This document shows positions 1 to 8,074 of a stretch of DNA of 8,399 nucleotides, one piece after another. The translations under genes were made by a program, and so were the position numbers. Each line of letters begins with the position of its first letter. The stretch's first letter is position 1. Origin of the DNA: B16-G9 sp964400655. GTDB lineage: Bacteria > Bacteroidota > Bacteroidia > Bacteroidales > F082. The notes under the pieces are model-generated. The model was not told the DNA's origin. It was given only the letters and a program-made list of their open reading frames with translations, and made no database searches. The stretch spans positions 1 to 8,399 of the forward strand of contig CAYNVN010000180.1 of NCBI GenBank assembly GCA_964400655.1, written 5' to 3'.

Positions 1-25
1 CCTCTCAACTTTTCACCCCTTCTCC

Positions 26-673
26 CTACATCCCAATTGCTACAAACGGGTTGTTAATCTTTTCAAATCCGATGGAGGTTTTCGGGCCGTGACCGGGAAA
101 AACCTCAGTTTCGTCAGGTAAAGTAAAAAGTTTATTCCAAATGCTCGCTTGCAGCTTGTCATAGTTTCCGGTCTTAAGATCGGTGCGGCCGATGCTTTGT
201 TTAAAAAGCACATCGCCGGTAATTACATAACGGTCTTTTTCGTTATAAAAACAAACACTGCAGTCGGCATGGCCGGGGGTGTCAAGTACTTTTAGTGTAG
301 TGTTACCAAAAATAACCGGAGTTTCTTCGGTGAGGTATTTATCTGTCTGCTTAACCGCTTCCATTTCAATGCCAAAGGTTTGGGCATATATTTTTGCATG
401 GGTTAAAAAGCCTGTACACCATTCGTGTGCCGCCAGCGGAATGTTATAGGCATTACAAATGGTATAATTGCCGATAATATGATCGATATGAGCATGGGTG
501 TTTACCAGTAATACAGGCTTTAAACCTTCCGATTTTATATAGTCGTTAAGTTTGTTAAACTCGTCCTGTCCGCTGCAGGCACCGTCAACAATAATACATT
601 CTTTGGTTTCGTCGCTAATTACATATGTATTTACCTGATACGGATTAAATACAAATTGTTTTACAATGGTCAT
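26..673 (-). CDS. MBL-fold metallo-hydrolase, glyoxalase II-like (215 aa)
   Basis: A cytoplasmic single-domain metallo-beta-lactamase-fold hydrolase. The metal-binding set is complete: T-H-A-H-I-D-H at residues 59-65 (H60, H62, D64, H65), H135 in TPGHADCS, D154 in TGDVLF and H195 in PGHGP. This pattern and the length (about 210 aa) fit the small glyoxalase II-like hydrolases common in Bacteroidota, which lack the C-terminal helical domain of true GloB. The substrate is therefore uncertain: a thioester such as S-lactoylglutathione or a bacillithiol-type adduct is possible, but nothing here shows it. There is no signal peptide. The start at 673 is followed directly by the conserved beta-strand (MTIVKQFVFNPYQVNTYVIS), so no longer or shorter start is needed. 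A TACTTTTG box lies about 20 nt upstream, giving a short leader without a Shine-Dalgarno sequence. The gene is divergent from the large outer-membrane gene, with 136 nt between them. Family assignment is firm; the specific reaction is not. Confidence 0.93.
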   Translation of the reverse strand: MTIVKQFVFNPYQVNTYVISDETKECIIVDGACSGQDEFNKLNDYIKSEGLKPVLLVNTHAHIDHIIGNYTICNAYNIPLAAHEWCTGFLTHAKIYAQTFGIEMEAVKQTDKYLTEETPVIFGNTTLKVLDTPGHADCSVCFYNEKDRYVITGDVLFKQSIGRTDLKTGNYDKLQASIWNKLFTLPDETEVFPGHGPKTSIGFEKINNPFVAIGM

Positions 674-693
674 GCTTTTGATTTTTGAAACCG

Positions 694-701
694 CAAAAGT
701 A
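694..701 (-). promoter_or_regulatory. Putative -7 box of the MBL-hydrolase promoter
   Basis: Read on the minus strand the sequence is TACTTTTG, a full match to the Bacteroidota -7 consensus TAnnTTTG. It would place transcription start about 15 nt before the ATG at 673. No clear TTTG -33 box is seen at the usual 19-21 nt spacing, so this is a moderate call based on one element and position. Confidence 0.4.
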
Positions 702-809
702 ATAATATTACATTGAAGCCTGTTGTTGTAGGGTGGCTGCCTGCACCATTATTTCTGTTTTCGGTTTGATTTTTGTTTTAATTTAGCCTTTTTTAAACAG
801 GTAAAACCA

Positions 810-3800
810 ATGAAGGGTAACGGGTATAAATACAACTTTTTGCAGCTGGTGCTGCTTTTTGTATTTGTGGTTACCTTTTCTCCGGTAAGCGCTCAGTTTT
901 ACAACGGTTCAAACATGACGTTTGGAAAAAACAGGGTTCAGTATAACGAGTTTTTATGGACCTATTACAAATTTGATGATTTTGATACCTATTTTTATCT
1001 GAACGGAAAAGAGCTGGCCGTTTATCTTTCAAAATATGCCACCGAAGAGATTCCCATTATTGAAAAAAAGATGGGTGCCCCGCTGGATAATAAAATCCAG
1101 TTTCTGGTTTTTAACAATCTTACCGATTTAAAACAGAGCAATATCGGATTAACTCAAAACAGCGATTATAATACGGGCGGAATTACAAGAATCATCGGTT
1201 CGCGGGTGATGGTTTATTTTGACGGCAACTACAAACATTTTGAACAACAGATAAGGGCAGCCATTACCGAAGTACTGTTTAATGAAATGATGTTTGGAGG
1301 CAGTTTGGGGCGGCAAATTAAAACTTCGGCACTCTTTTCAATGCCCGACTGGTACAAAGAGGGCTTTATTTCGTATATGAGTCGTGACTGGGATGTGGAA
1401 ATCGACAACCGTGTCAGAGACGGTATCCTTTCGGGACAGTTTAAAAAACTGAACAACCTTTCGGGCGACGATGCCGTAATTGCCGGTCACTCGTTTTGGA
1501 ATTTTATCGCCAAAAAATACAGCAAAGGAGCCATTACCAATATTATTTTAATGACCAGTGCAAGCAATAATCTTAAAAAGGGATTTTTGTATGTTCTGGG
1601 TGTTTCGTACGACCTGTTGCTTAAAGAGTGGTATAGCTATTACGAGCAGCAATATTTACCTTTTGTAAAACATGATGACGAGCCTTCCGGATTGTTGCCC
1701 GTAAAATATAAACAGGAGGTTGTTTACGGTCAGCCGCGCATCAACCCGCAGGGCAATTTGCTGGCCTATACCACCAACGAAAGGGGTAAATACAAAATAT
1801 TTTTGTACGATTTGAACCGTCGAAAAAAAGAACGTATTTTCAAAAGCGGTGTAATGATTGATACCAAAACCGATTACAGCTATCCGCTGCTTGCATGGCA
1901 TCCGGGCGGTTTGTTGCTGGCTTTTATCATCGAGCGGAAAGGTATGACCTGGCTTTACCTTTATAACCTTGAAGAAAAAAAGATGATGAAGCAAATTTTA
2001 TACGGTGTTCAGAAGGTAACCGGCTTTTCCTATTCCGATGACGGACGGTTTTTGGTTATGTCGGCTGTTGAAAGCGGAAAGCCCGATATATTTGTATTCA
2101 ATATTGCCGCTTCCTCTTTTCAGCGCATCACCAACGATTTTTACACCGACCTTGACCCGCACTTTTTAAACCATTCATCAAAAATTATTTTCAGCTCAAA
2201 CCGCCTGAATGATACCCTGGGAATTAAACCTCCCGAAAATATGATAGAGCAACCTTCAAATTTCGACCTGTTTGTTTACGATTACAGCAAAAAAAGCAAG
2301 GTGTTGAAACGGATAACCCAAACCCCCCTTGCCAACGAATTTAAACCTCAGCCCCTGGGCTACAATACCATATCCTATTTAAGTGACGAAAACGGTATTT
2401 TTAATCAATGTTTGGCACAGGTTGACAGTTCGGTTATGTCGGTAGATACCGTTATCCACTATCGCTATTTCATAAATAACAAGATTATAACCAATTATAA
2501 CCGGAGTATTCTTGATTTACAAGTCAGTCGGCAATCACACAAACAGGCACTGGCATATTACAAAAACGGAAGAACCCGGCTTTTTGTGGAAGACATGCCC
2601 GAATTTGGTTCGGCAAAACAGGTGTCGCTGATTATGACAGGTCACAAAATAAGAATGGTTAAAAAGTATCAAACACAAATGGCCATTGCCAAAAAGAGAG
2701 AACAAAAATTAAAGACCAAAGGGGACAACGAAACGAAACAGCCTGTTGTTGAGAAAAAACCGGCAAGAAAATATAAACGGTTTGCTTTGGTTTATACCGA
2801 CGAAAACGGAAATGAGGTTATCGGTAAACCAGAATCGGAAAAAGTAATAACGATTGGAAAAAACGGACAACTTATTATTGTTGACAACAATCAACAGGAA
2901 GATGAAAAGTTCACCATTCCCAAACGTCGTAATTATTACACCGAGTACTACCTCGATCAAATGATCTCTCAGGTCGATTTTAATTATCTGAATTACAGTT
3001 ATCAGCCTTTTACCGGAGGCAACGGGCCTATTTATCTCAATCCGGGATTTAATCTGTTTTTTCAGTTGGGAATAACCGATTTAATGGAGAACTACCGTAT
3101 GGTTGGAGGAGTTAGGTTTAATTTTAGTTTTATCAATAACGAATATCTGGCAAGTTTTGCCAACCTAAAACATCGCCTGGATAAAGAGATTGTTTTTCAT
3201 CGTAATACACTGGAGAGTTACGTTGGTGCATACAATCTGGCAAGGGTTCACACCCACGAGGTGTTTTATATTTTAAAATGGCCCTTTAACGAGGCATTGA
3301 GCCTGCGTGGAACATTCCATTATCGAAACGATGCTTACGTAATGATGGCTACCGATCAGCCAAGCCTTGAACAGCCAAACGTTTACGAAAATTGGGGAGG
3401 TATTAAAGCCGAACTGGTTTACGACGGAACCCGGAATTTGGGATTAAACCTATACAGGGGCTGGCGCTGGAAAATTTTTGCCGAATACAATCAGCGGGTC
3501 AACAAACAGTTTGATAATCTGGTGGTGCTTGGTTTCGATTTCAGGAACTATCAACGTATTCATCGTAACTTTATCTGGGCAAATCGCTTTGCAGGCAGTA
3601 CGTCATTTGGAAATCACAAGCTCATCTACTATATGGGCGGGGTTGATAACTGGATTTCCCCCTCCTTTAATTACGATACCCCCATCGATTATGCCCAAAA
3701 TTACGGTTACCAAACCCTGGCAACCAACATGCGCGGCTTTAACCAAAACATACGTAACGGTAACAGTTTTGTCGTTATTAATAGTGAATTGAGGTTTCCG

Positions 3801-4121
3801 GTATTTCAGTATTTTTCAAAAACTCCCCTTAGTTCGGGGTTTTTAAGGAATTTTCAACTGGTTGCATTCGGCGATATAGGTACCGCATGGACCGGACCTT
3901 CACCCTACTCAGAAAAAAATGCCATCTTTACCAATTACGTTAACAGCGGCCCGTTTCACATATCGGTTCAGGTACAAAAAGAACCCGTTGTTGCCGGATT
4001 TGGACTGGGAGCAAGAGTACACCTTTTCGGGTACTTTATCAGGGGTGACGTTTCGTGGGGTGCAGAAGACTATCATATTAACAAACCCGTTTATTATCTG
4101 TCGTTTAGCCTCGATTTTTAA
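810..4121 (+). CDS. Secreted TolB-like propeller protein with Omp85-like C-terminal barrel (1103 aa)
   Basis: Predicted outer-membrane protein. Residues 1-28 form a signal peptide (basic start, hydrophobic run LQLVLLFVFVV, cleavage likely after PVSA). Residues about 60-285 resemble the peptidase-MA-like region: MPDWYKEGFISYMS (178-191) matches the conserved segment after the active site. Where an HExxH helix is expected the sequence reads AAITEVLFNEM (150-160), so the domain is probably not catalytic. Residues about 300-540 carry TolB/WD40-like (PD40) repeats such as INPQGNLLAYTTNERGKYKIFLYDL (310-334, in part) and FSYSDDGRFLVMSAVESGKP (406-425). A Lys-rich linker lies at about 612-660. Residues about 705-1103 look like an Omp85/BamA-TamA barrel: MRGF (973-976) in the lid-loop position, NSELRFPVF (991-999), VAFGDIGTAW (1018-1027), a GFGLGARVHLFG strand and a terminal Phe. 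The role is unknown: export, scaffold or envelope assembly. A TauE-like gene follows after 11 nt and is probably co-transcribed. Confidence 0.88.
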   Translation: MKGNGYKYNFLQLVLLFVFVVTFSPVSAQFYNGSNMTFGKNRVQYNEFLWTYYKFDDFDTYFYLNGKELAVYLSKYATEEIPIIEKKMGAPLDNKIQFLVFNNLTDLKQSNIGLTQNSDYNTGGITRIIGSRVMVYFDGNYKHFEQQIRAAITEVLFNEMMFGGSLGRQIKTSALFSMPDWYKEGFISYMSRDWDVEIDNRVRDGILSGQFKKLNNLSGDDAVIAGHSFWNFIAKKYSKGAITNIILMTSASNNLKKGFLYVLGVSYDLLLKEWYSYYEQQYLPFVKHDDEPSGLLPVKYKQEVVYGQPRINPQGNLLAYTTNERGKYKIFLYDLNRRKKERIFKSGVMIDTKTDYSYPLLAWHPGGLLLAFIIERKGMTWLYLYNLEEKKMMKQILYGVQKVTGFSYSDDGRFLVMSAVESGKPDIFVFNIAASSFQRITNDFYTDLDPHFLNHSSKIIFSSNRLNDTLGIKPPENMIEQPSNFDLFVYDYSKKSKVLKRITQTPLANEFKPQPLGYNTISYLSDENGIFNQCLAQVDSSVMSVDTVIHYRYFINNKIITNYNRSILDLQVSRQSHKQALAYYKNGRTRLFVEDMPEFGSAKQVSLIMTGHKIRMVKKYQTQMAIAKKREQKLKTKGDNETKQPVVEKKPARKYKRFALVYTDENGNEVIGKPESEKVITIGKNGQLIIVDNNQQEDEKFTIPKRRNYYTEYYLDQMISQVDFNYLNYSYQPFTGGNGPIYLNPGFNLFFQLGITDLMENYRMVGGVRFNFSFINNEYLASFANLKHRLDKEIVFHRNTLESYVGAYNLARVHTHEVFYILKWPFNEALSLRGTFHYRNDAYVMMATDQPSLEQPNVYENWGGIKAELVYDGTRNLGLNLYRGWRWKIFAEYNQRVNKQFDNLVVLGFDFRNYQRIHRNFIWANRFAGSTSFGNHKLIYYMGGVDNWISPSFNYDTPIDYAQNYGYQTLATNMRGFNQNIRNGNSFVVINSELRFPVFQYFSKTPLSSGFLRNFQLVAFGDIGTAWTGPSPYSEKNAIFTNYVNSGPFHISVQVQKEPVVAGFGLGARVHLFGYFIRGDVSWGAEDYHINKPVYYLSFSLDF

Positions 4122-4132
4122 CAAATTCAATT

Positions 4133-4507
4133 ATGAAAATGAGTATTACCGTCTTTATTATTCTTGTACTGATAGGATTGGTTGCCGGTACGCTGAGCGG
4201 CCTAATCGGTATAGGTGGTGCCATTATTATTATCCCTTCTTTGATTCTGTTTCTCGGAATGAACCAATACGATGCACAAGGTACCAGTCTTGCCACCATG
4301 TTACTCCCAATCGGCCTGTTGGCGGCTTTAAATTATTATAAAGAAGGAGCTTTAAATATTAAATATGCAGTCATTATTGCCGTGGCGTTTTTTGTGGGAG
4401 GCTGGCTGGGGTCGAAAATAGCACTTGATATACCTCAAACGGTTCTGCGTAAGGTGTTTGCAATAACTCTTCTTGTAATTGCCGTTAAAATGTTTCTGGG
4501 AAAATAA
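4133..4507 (+). CDS. Half-size TauE/SafE (DUF81) family membrane protein (124 aa)
   Basis: An inner-membrane protein of the TauE/SafE permease family, whose members export sulfite, sulfoacetate or related organic anions. It contains one repeat of the usual two. The family motif GLIGIGGAIIIIPSL is at residues 23-37, with QGTSLATMLLP (49-59), ALNYYKEGALN (65-75) and GGWLGSKIA (89-97). Four to five hydrophobic segments are visible, near 5-24, 27-43, 50-66, 76-95 and 104-121. Full-length members are about 240-270 aa with 7-9 segments, so this protein probably works as a homodimer, an arrangement inferred from its size. It ends cleanly with a stop, and no second half follows in any frame, so it does not look like a frameshifted full-length gene. 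The ATG at 4133 lies 11 nt after the preceding stop codon; a second ATG two codons later is an equally possible start. The short gap suggests one operon with the outer-membrane gene upstream. The substrate cannot be inferred. Confidence 0.85.
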   Translation: MKMSITVFIILVLIGLVAGTLSGLIGIGGAIIIIPSLILFLGMNQYDAQGTSLATMLLPIGLLAALNYYKEGALNIKYAVIIAVAFFVGGWLGSKIALDIPQTVLRKVFAITLLVIAVKMFLGK

Positions 4508-4702
4508 TCACAGTAAATTCATATTTAAAACTGTGCCAAAAAATAAATTTCATTAAAAAAATATTTTTTTCAATAGTTAAACGGTTAGGTTACTGTTAAA
4601 TATTACTTATTCACATACCCCTTGTTGATAAAATCTTAAGGCAACTACTATTTTCTTGTATTATATTGCGGAACTTTTTAGAGGCAAAAGGACATTTTTT
4701 AC

Positions 4703-7597
4703 ATGTCAGTAGTTCAGGATGTTACACCAAATTTAAAACAATATTTTCATATGGAACACAATTTATTCTCCGGATTAGAAGGTGTGAATGATGTAAAAAC
4801 CGTGGTACAGGATACGGAAACAAAAAAAGAACAGGGATTTTATGAAAAACTAAAAGAAGAAAGAAAACAACCCGAAATGAAAGGAGAAGGTGTTAAAGAT
4901 GTCCTGCCCTTGCAAGAGGTTTCTTTTAACAGTGAAACGGTTACCGGTAAACAGATATCCGTTGAAGATAATGAGCAAAAAACTGTTGCTGAAACCGTAA
5001 CGGAAGAGGTAAAAACAGAAGACGGATTAATGAATAAATTTGAAGCGCCTGCACGTGAGCCCATCGATCACGATACTATTTTAGAAGCCGCTACTGAATA
5101 TTTTAACGGTGATACACTGGCGGCTAACGTATGGATGAATAAGTATGCCCTTAAGGATAGCGACGGAAACATCTACGAAAAAAGCCCCGATGAGATGCAC
5201 CATCGCATTGCACGTGAGTTTGCCCGTATCGAAGCAAAATATCCTAATCCTTTAAGTGAAGAAGAAATTTACGATGTTATTAAACAGTTTAAATACATTG
5301 TTCCGCAGGGAAGCCCCATGGCAGGAATCGGGAACAATCATCAGGTATCTTCCTTATCTAACTGCTTTGTAATTGGCAACGATGGTAACTCCGATTCGTA
5401 TGGCGGTATCATGAAGATTGATGAAGAACAGGTTCAGTTGATGAAACGACGCGGTGGCGTGGGTCACGACCTGTCGCACATCCGCCCCAAAGGAAGCCCC
5501 GTTAAAAATACGGCACTTACCTCAACAGGCGTTGTACCCTTTATGGAGCGTTACTCAAACTCAACCCGCGAAGTGGCACAGGATGGTCGCCGTGGCGCGC
5601 TGATGCTCTCCATCAGCATCAAACATCCCGACTCGGAACATTTTATTGATGCCAAAATGGAATCGGGAAAAGTTACCGGAGCCAATGTTTCCATTAAGCT
5701 TGATGATGAGTTTATGCAAGCCGTTAAAGAGGGAAAAACATATAAACAACAATATCCCATCGATTCGGATAATCCGAAATATGTAAAAGAGGTTGATGCC
5801 CGTAAATTGTGGGATAAAATTATCCATAATGCCTGGTCTTCAGCCGAACCGGGTGTGTTGTTTTGGGATACGGTAATTCGCGAATCCATTGCCGACAATT
5901 ATGCCGAATACGGGTTTAAAACGGTATCGACCAACCCTTGCGGTGAAATTCCTCTGTGCCCTTACGACAGTTGTCGGTTGCTGGCCATAAACCTTTACAG
6001 TTACGTAAAAAATCCGTTTACCCCCGAAGCAAAATTCGACGGTTCCCTGTTCAAAAAACATGTTCATATTGCCCAACGCATTATGGACGATTTGGTTGAT
6101 CTCGAAATTGAAAAAATCGACCGGATTTTGGAAAAAATTAACAGCGACCCCGAACCGGAAGAGATAAAACATGTTGAAAAAAGACTTTGGGAGAAGATAC
6201 GCGACAAAGCATTACAGGGCAGACGCACCGGCATTGGTATTACAGCTGAAGGCGATATGCTGGCGGCACTCGGCCTGCGTTACGGATCGGAAGATGCCAT
6301 TGAATTTTCTACCGAGGTGCATAAATTGCTGGCCATTGAGGCATACCGTTCGTCGGTTGACCTTGCACAGGAGCGGGGAACATTCGGGGTATTTGATTTT
6401 GAAAAGGAGAAAAACAACCCCTTCCTTTTACGCATTAAGGAAAATGCTCCCGAAGTGTACGAAAAAATGCAGCGGGTAGGCCGCCGTAATATCTCAATGC
6501 TGACCATCGCCCCAACAGGCAGCGTAAGTATTTGTACACAAACTTCATCGGGTATTGAACCGGTATTTATGGTTGCTTATAAACGTCGCCGGAAAGTTAA
6601 TCCCAACGATAAAAATGTGGTGGTTTCGTTTGTTGATGAGGTAGGCGACGCATGGGAAGAATACAATGTTTTCCATCCTAAATTCGAAGTGTGGTTAAGC
6701 AAAAACGGATACGATATTGAAGAGGTAAAACATATGGATGACGAGGCGTTTGACGAAATCGTTAAAAAATCGCCGTACCATAAAGCCACTTCGGCCGATA
6801 TTAACTGGGTTAACAAAGTACACATGCAGGGTAAAATCCAAAAGTGGGTTGATCACTCCATCAGTGTTACCGTAAATGTTCCCAAAGATGTGGATGAAAA
6901 ACTGGTTAGCGATATATATCTTACTGCATGGGAGGGTGGTTGCAAAGGAATGACCATCTACCGTGAAGGTTCGCGCGACGGGGTACTTATCAGTAAAGAT
7001 AAAAAACCTAAAAAAGAAGAAAAAGAGGATGAAAATGTTTTTAAAGAAACAAAAGCCCCTCGTCGTCCTGCCGTTTTGGAAGCCGATATCATCCGTTTTC
7101 AGAATAATTATGAAAAATGGATTGCCGTTATCGGAAAATTAAACGATAAACCTTACGAAATATTTACCGGAAAAGCCGACGACTTTTATCTGCCGCCGTG
7201 GGTGGAAAAAGGCTGGGTGTTAAAGGTTAGAAACGCTTCGGAAAAAGGAGATACCCGTTACGACTTCCAGTTCGCCGACAAACAGGGATACAAAGTTACC
7301 ATTGAAGGGTTGTCGCGTTCGTTCGACCAGGTTTACTGGAACTATGCCAAGCTGATTTCGGGGGTGTTGCGTCATGGTATGCCGTTGCCCTATGTAATTG
7401 AACTGGTTGGTAACCTTAACACCAACGACGACACCATCAATACCTGGAAAAACGGTGTTGTCCGTTCGCTTAAACGTTATATTCCCGACGGTACCAAAGC
7501 CATCGGAACCAAGTGTCCGGAGTGTGGCGAAGAAACGGTTATCTACCAGGATGGCTGTCTTACCTGTAAAAGTTGCGGCTATTCAAAATGCGGATAG
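4703..7597 (+). CDS. nrdJ: Adenosylcobalamin-dependent (class II) ribonucleoside reductase (964 aa)
   Basis: Reduces ribonucleotides to deoxyribonucleotides using an adenosylcobalamin-generated thiyl radical. It needs no small radical subunit and works with or without oxygen. The catalytic loop NPCGEIPL is at 411-418 (N411, radical Cys413, E415). The redox pair is C221 (SNCFVIGND) and C424 (DSCRLLAIN). Other signatures are RRGGVGHDLSHIRPKGSPV (249-267), the phosphate-binding APTGSVS (603-609) and GGCKGMTIYREGSRDG (745-760). A Lys/Glu-rich linker (764-785) leads to a TSCPD-like region. The C-terminal cysteine cluster (C938, C941, C952, C955, C958, C963) combines a zinc ribbon with the terminal CGYSKC pair that re-reduces the active site. 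The first ~118 residues are acidic, low-complexity and outside the catalytic core. The ATG at 4703 has a possible AAAGGA about 10 nt upstream; Met17 (4751) is an alternative start. No B12 riboswitch or clear promoter was seen in the AT-rich 195-nt gap upstream. The gene stands alone and ends before a bidirectional terminator. Confidence 0.96.
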   Translation: MSVVQDVTPNLKQYFHMEHNLFSGLEGVNDVKTVVQDTETKKEQGFYEKLKEERKQPEMKGEGVKDVLPLQEVSFNSETVTGKQISVEDNEQKTVAETVTEEVKTEDGLMNKFEAPAREPIDHDTILEAATEYFNGDTLAANVWMNKYALKDSDGNIYEKSPDEMHHRIAREFARIEAKYPNPLSEEEIYDVIKQFKYIVPQGSPMAGIGNNHQVSSLSNCFVIGNDGNSDSYGGIMKIDEEQVQLMKRRGGVGHDLSHIRPKGSPVKNTALTSTGVVPFMERYSNSTREVAQDGRRGALMLSISIKHPDSEHFIDAKMESGKVTGANVSIKLDDEFMQAVKEGKTYKQQYPIDSDNPKYVKEVDARKLWDKIIHNAWSSAEPGVLFWDTVIRESIADNYAEYGFKTVSTNPCGEIPLCPYDSCRLLAINLYSYVKNPFTPEAKFDGSLFKKHVHIAQRIMDDLVDLEIEKIDRILEKINSDPEPEEIKHVEKRLWEKIRDKALQGRRTGIGITAEGDMLAALGLRYGSEDAIEFSTEVHKLLAIEAYRSSVDLAQERGTFGVFDFEKEKNNPFLLRIKENAPEVYEKMQRVGRRNISMLTIAPTGSVSICTQTSSGIEPVFMVAYKRRRKVNPNDKNVVVSFVDEVGDAWEEYNVFHPKFEVWLSKNGYDIEEVKHMDDEAFDEIVKKSPYHKATSADINWVNKVHMQGKIQKWVDHSISVTVNVPKDVDEKLVSDIYLTAWEGGCKGMTIYREGSRDGVLISKDKKPKKEEKEDENVFKETKAPRRPAVLEADIIRFQNNYEKWIAVIGKLNDKPYEIFTGKADDFYLPPWVEKGWVLKVRNASEKGDTRYDFQFADKQGYKVTIEGLSRSFDQVYWNYAKLISGVLRHGMPLPYVIELVGNLNTNDDTINTWKNGVVRSLKRYIPDGTKAIGTKCPECGEETVIYQDGCLTCKSCGYSKCG

Positions 7598-7690
7598 TTA
7601 TTTTTCTCGTTAATTTATTGAAACATGATTTGTCATACTATTTGCAATCATTAAACCTTTAATAATGTTATGCAAATTGTTTGCAAATAA

Positions 7691-7724
7691 AAAAGGTTAC
7701 AACTTTTTATAGTTGTAACCTTTT
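7691..7724. terminator. Bidirectional intrinsic terminator between nrdJ and the GIY-YIG gene
   Basis: A perfect 14-bp inverted repeat (AAAAGGTTACAACT / AGTTGTAACCTTTT) with a 6-nt loop. On the minus strand the stem ends in a run of U, making a good terminator for the GIY-YIG transcript. On the plus strand it ends in UUUU and can terminate nrdJ. The right arm's TTTT is also the first four bases of the 23-bp repeat shared with the tRNA terminator region. Confidence 0.8.
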
Positions 7725-7743
7725 AATGGTTAGTGGGCCCACC
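7721..7743 (-). repeat. tRNA 3'-end fragment: direct repeat copy 1 (acceptor end plus downstream flank)
   Basis: These 23 bases are identical to 8102-8124. Nine of them equal the last bases of the intact tRNA (8115-8123: the discriminator base, the 3' acceptor strand and the first T-stem base), the tenth (8124) is also T-stem, and the other 13 are its downstream flank including the TTTT of the terminator. No T-loop, anticodon or D-arm follows: an 18-bp palindrome starts at the next base. The copy is therefore a truncated tRNA 3' end, not a gene. It lies just beyond the 3' end of the GIY-YIG gene. Confidence 0.85.
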
Positions 7744-7761
7744 CCCCGAAAGCTTTCGGGG
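7744..7761. repeat. 18-bp perfect palindrome A fused to the tRNA 3' fragment
   Basis: CCCCGAAAGCTTTCGGGG is fully self-complementary. Its core (7745-7760) shares the pattern CCCGAWARYTWTCGGG with palindrome B at 8250-8265. The fold-back extends outward: GGCCCACC on the left (7736-7743, tRNA-derived) pairs with GGTGGGCC on the right (7760-7767), allowing a 2-nt bulge from the longer C run on the left. The result is a hairpin over 7736-7767. GTGGGCC also occurs as a direct repeat on both sides (7734-7740 and 7761-7767). It lies 6 nt past the stop codon of the nuclease gene, on that gene's strand. There is no U-run after it, so it is not itself a normal terminator. Confidence 0.85.
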
Positions 7762-7773
7762 TGGGCCTCATTA

Positions 7774-8064
7774 TCATTTATACTTTTCTAAAAGTCGTTG
7801 TGTAATTTGAGGAAACTTAACAAGGTTCTCAATGTATTTTTTACTTTTCATTCTTTTAATATGACTTTCTATTCTTTTAGCCTGTTCAATAGAAATACAT
7901 TCGATTACAAAGAAAATCTTCCAGTCATTTGCTTTAGCAGTAAATTTTTTTGTACCGTAATACTTTTCCTGATGTCTTTTTAACCTTTCCTCAGGAGATA
8001 AAACAGTTGAGCCGGTGTAATACCGGTTTAAAGAATTGCTATGCAGAATATAACAATAAGCCAT
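7774..8064 (-). CDS. Small GIY-YIG nuclease-domain protein (96 aa)
   Basis: A stand-alone GIY-YIG endonuclease domain of the small UvrC-like/UPF0213 type. From Met at 8064, residues 3-7 (YCYIL) and 15-20 (YYTGST) are the two halves of the GIY-YIG signature. R27 and H31 in EERLKRHQ and E66 in AKRIESHIK match the catalytic Arg, the His and the metal-binding Glu. The protein looks intact and potentially active on nucleic acid. There is no separate DNA-binding domain beyond a basic tail (KRMKSKKYIENLVK). The reading frame could start at an ATG at 8082, but that codon lies inside the stem of the tRNA terminator and the added MVFFIT is encoded by its T-run, so 8064 is preferred. No promoter fits between the tRNA and this ATG, so expression probably depends on read-through. 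The gene sits between an intact tRNA and a palindrome-tagged tRNA fragment. Its biological role is unknown; homing or element maintenance is an inference from context. Confidence 0.9.
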   Translation of the reverse strand: MAYCYILHSNSLNRYYTGSTVLSPEERLKRHQEKYYGTKKFTAKANDWKIFFVIECISIEQAKRIESHIKRMKSKKYIENLVKFPQITQRLLEKYK

Positions 8065-8074
8065 TGTAATAAAA

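Noticed and set aside
810..4121. Active metallopeptidase in the N-terminal part of the barrel protein
   Set aside because: The expected HExxH helix reads AAITEVLFNEM, lacking both histidines, so catalysis by this fold is unlikely.
3919..4341. Open frame overlapping the end of the outer-membrane gene and the TauE-like gene
   Set aside because: It covers two well-supported genes in another frame, shows no recognisable motif, and has an arginine- and cysteine-rich shadow composition.
4509..4535. CACAGT / ACTGTG inverted repeat after the TauE-like gene
   Set aside because: It has only six outer pairs with a large loop and no following U-run, so evidence for a terminator or operator is insufficient.
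4555..4570. 16-bp A/T palindrome (A7-TA-T7) as a terminator for the TauE-like gene
   Set aside because: The stem has no GC pairs and would be very weak. It is more likely part of an AT-rich promoter region.
4508..4702. Possible adenosylcobalamin riboswitch upstream of nrdJ
   Set aside because: No B12-box (GCCACTG-like) core or multi-stem GC-containing structure is visible. The gap is AT-rich and short for that riboswitch. No convincing -7/-33 promoter pair was found either.
7640..7688. ATTTGCA / TGCAAAT inverted motifs downstream of nrdJ
   Set aside because: Short AT-rich matches outside any gene's promoter position and without a supporting structure; likely chance.
7798..7983. 61-aa plus-strand open frame over the nuclease gene
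   Set aside because: It is antisense to a gene with a complete GIY-YIG motif set and has no recognisable features of its own.
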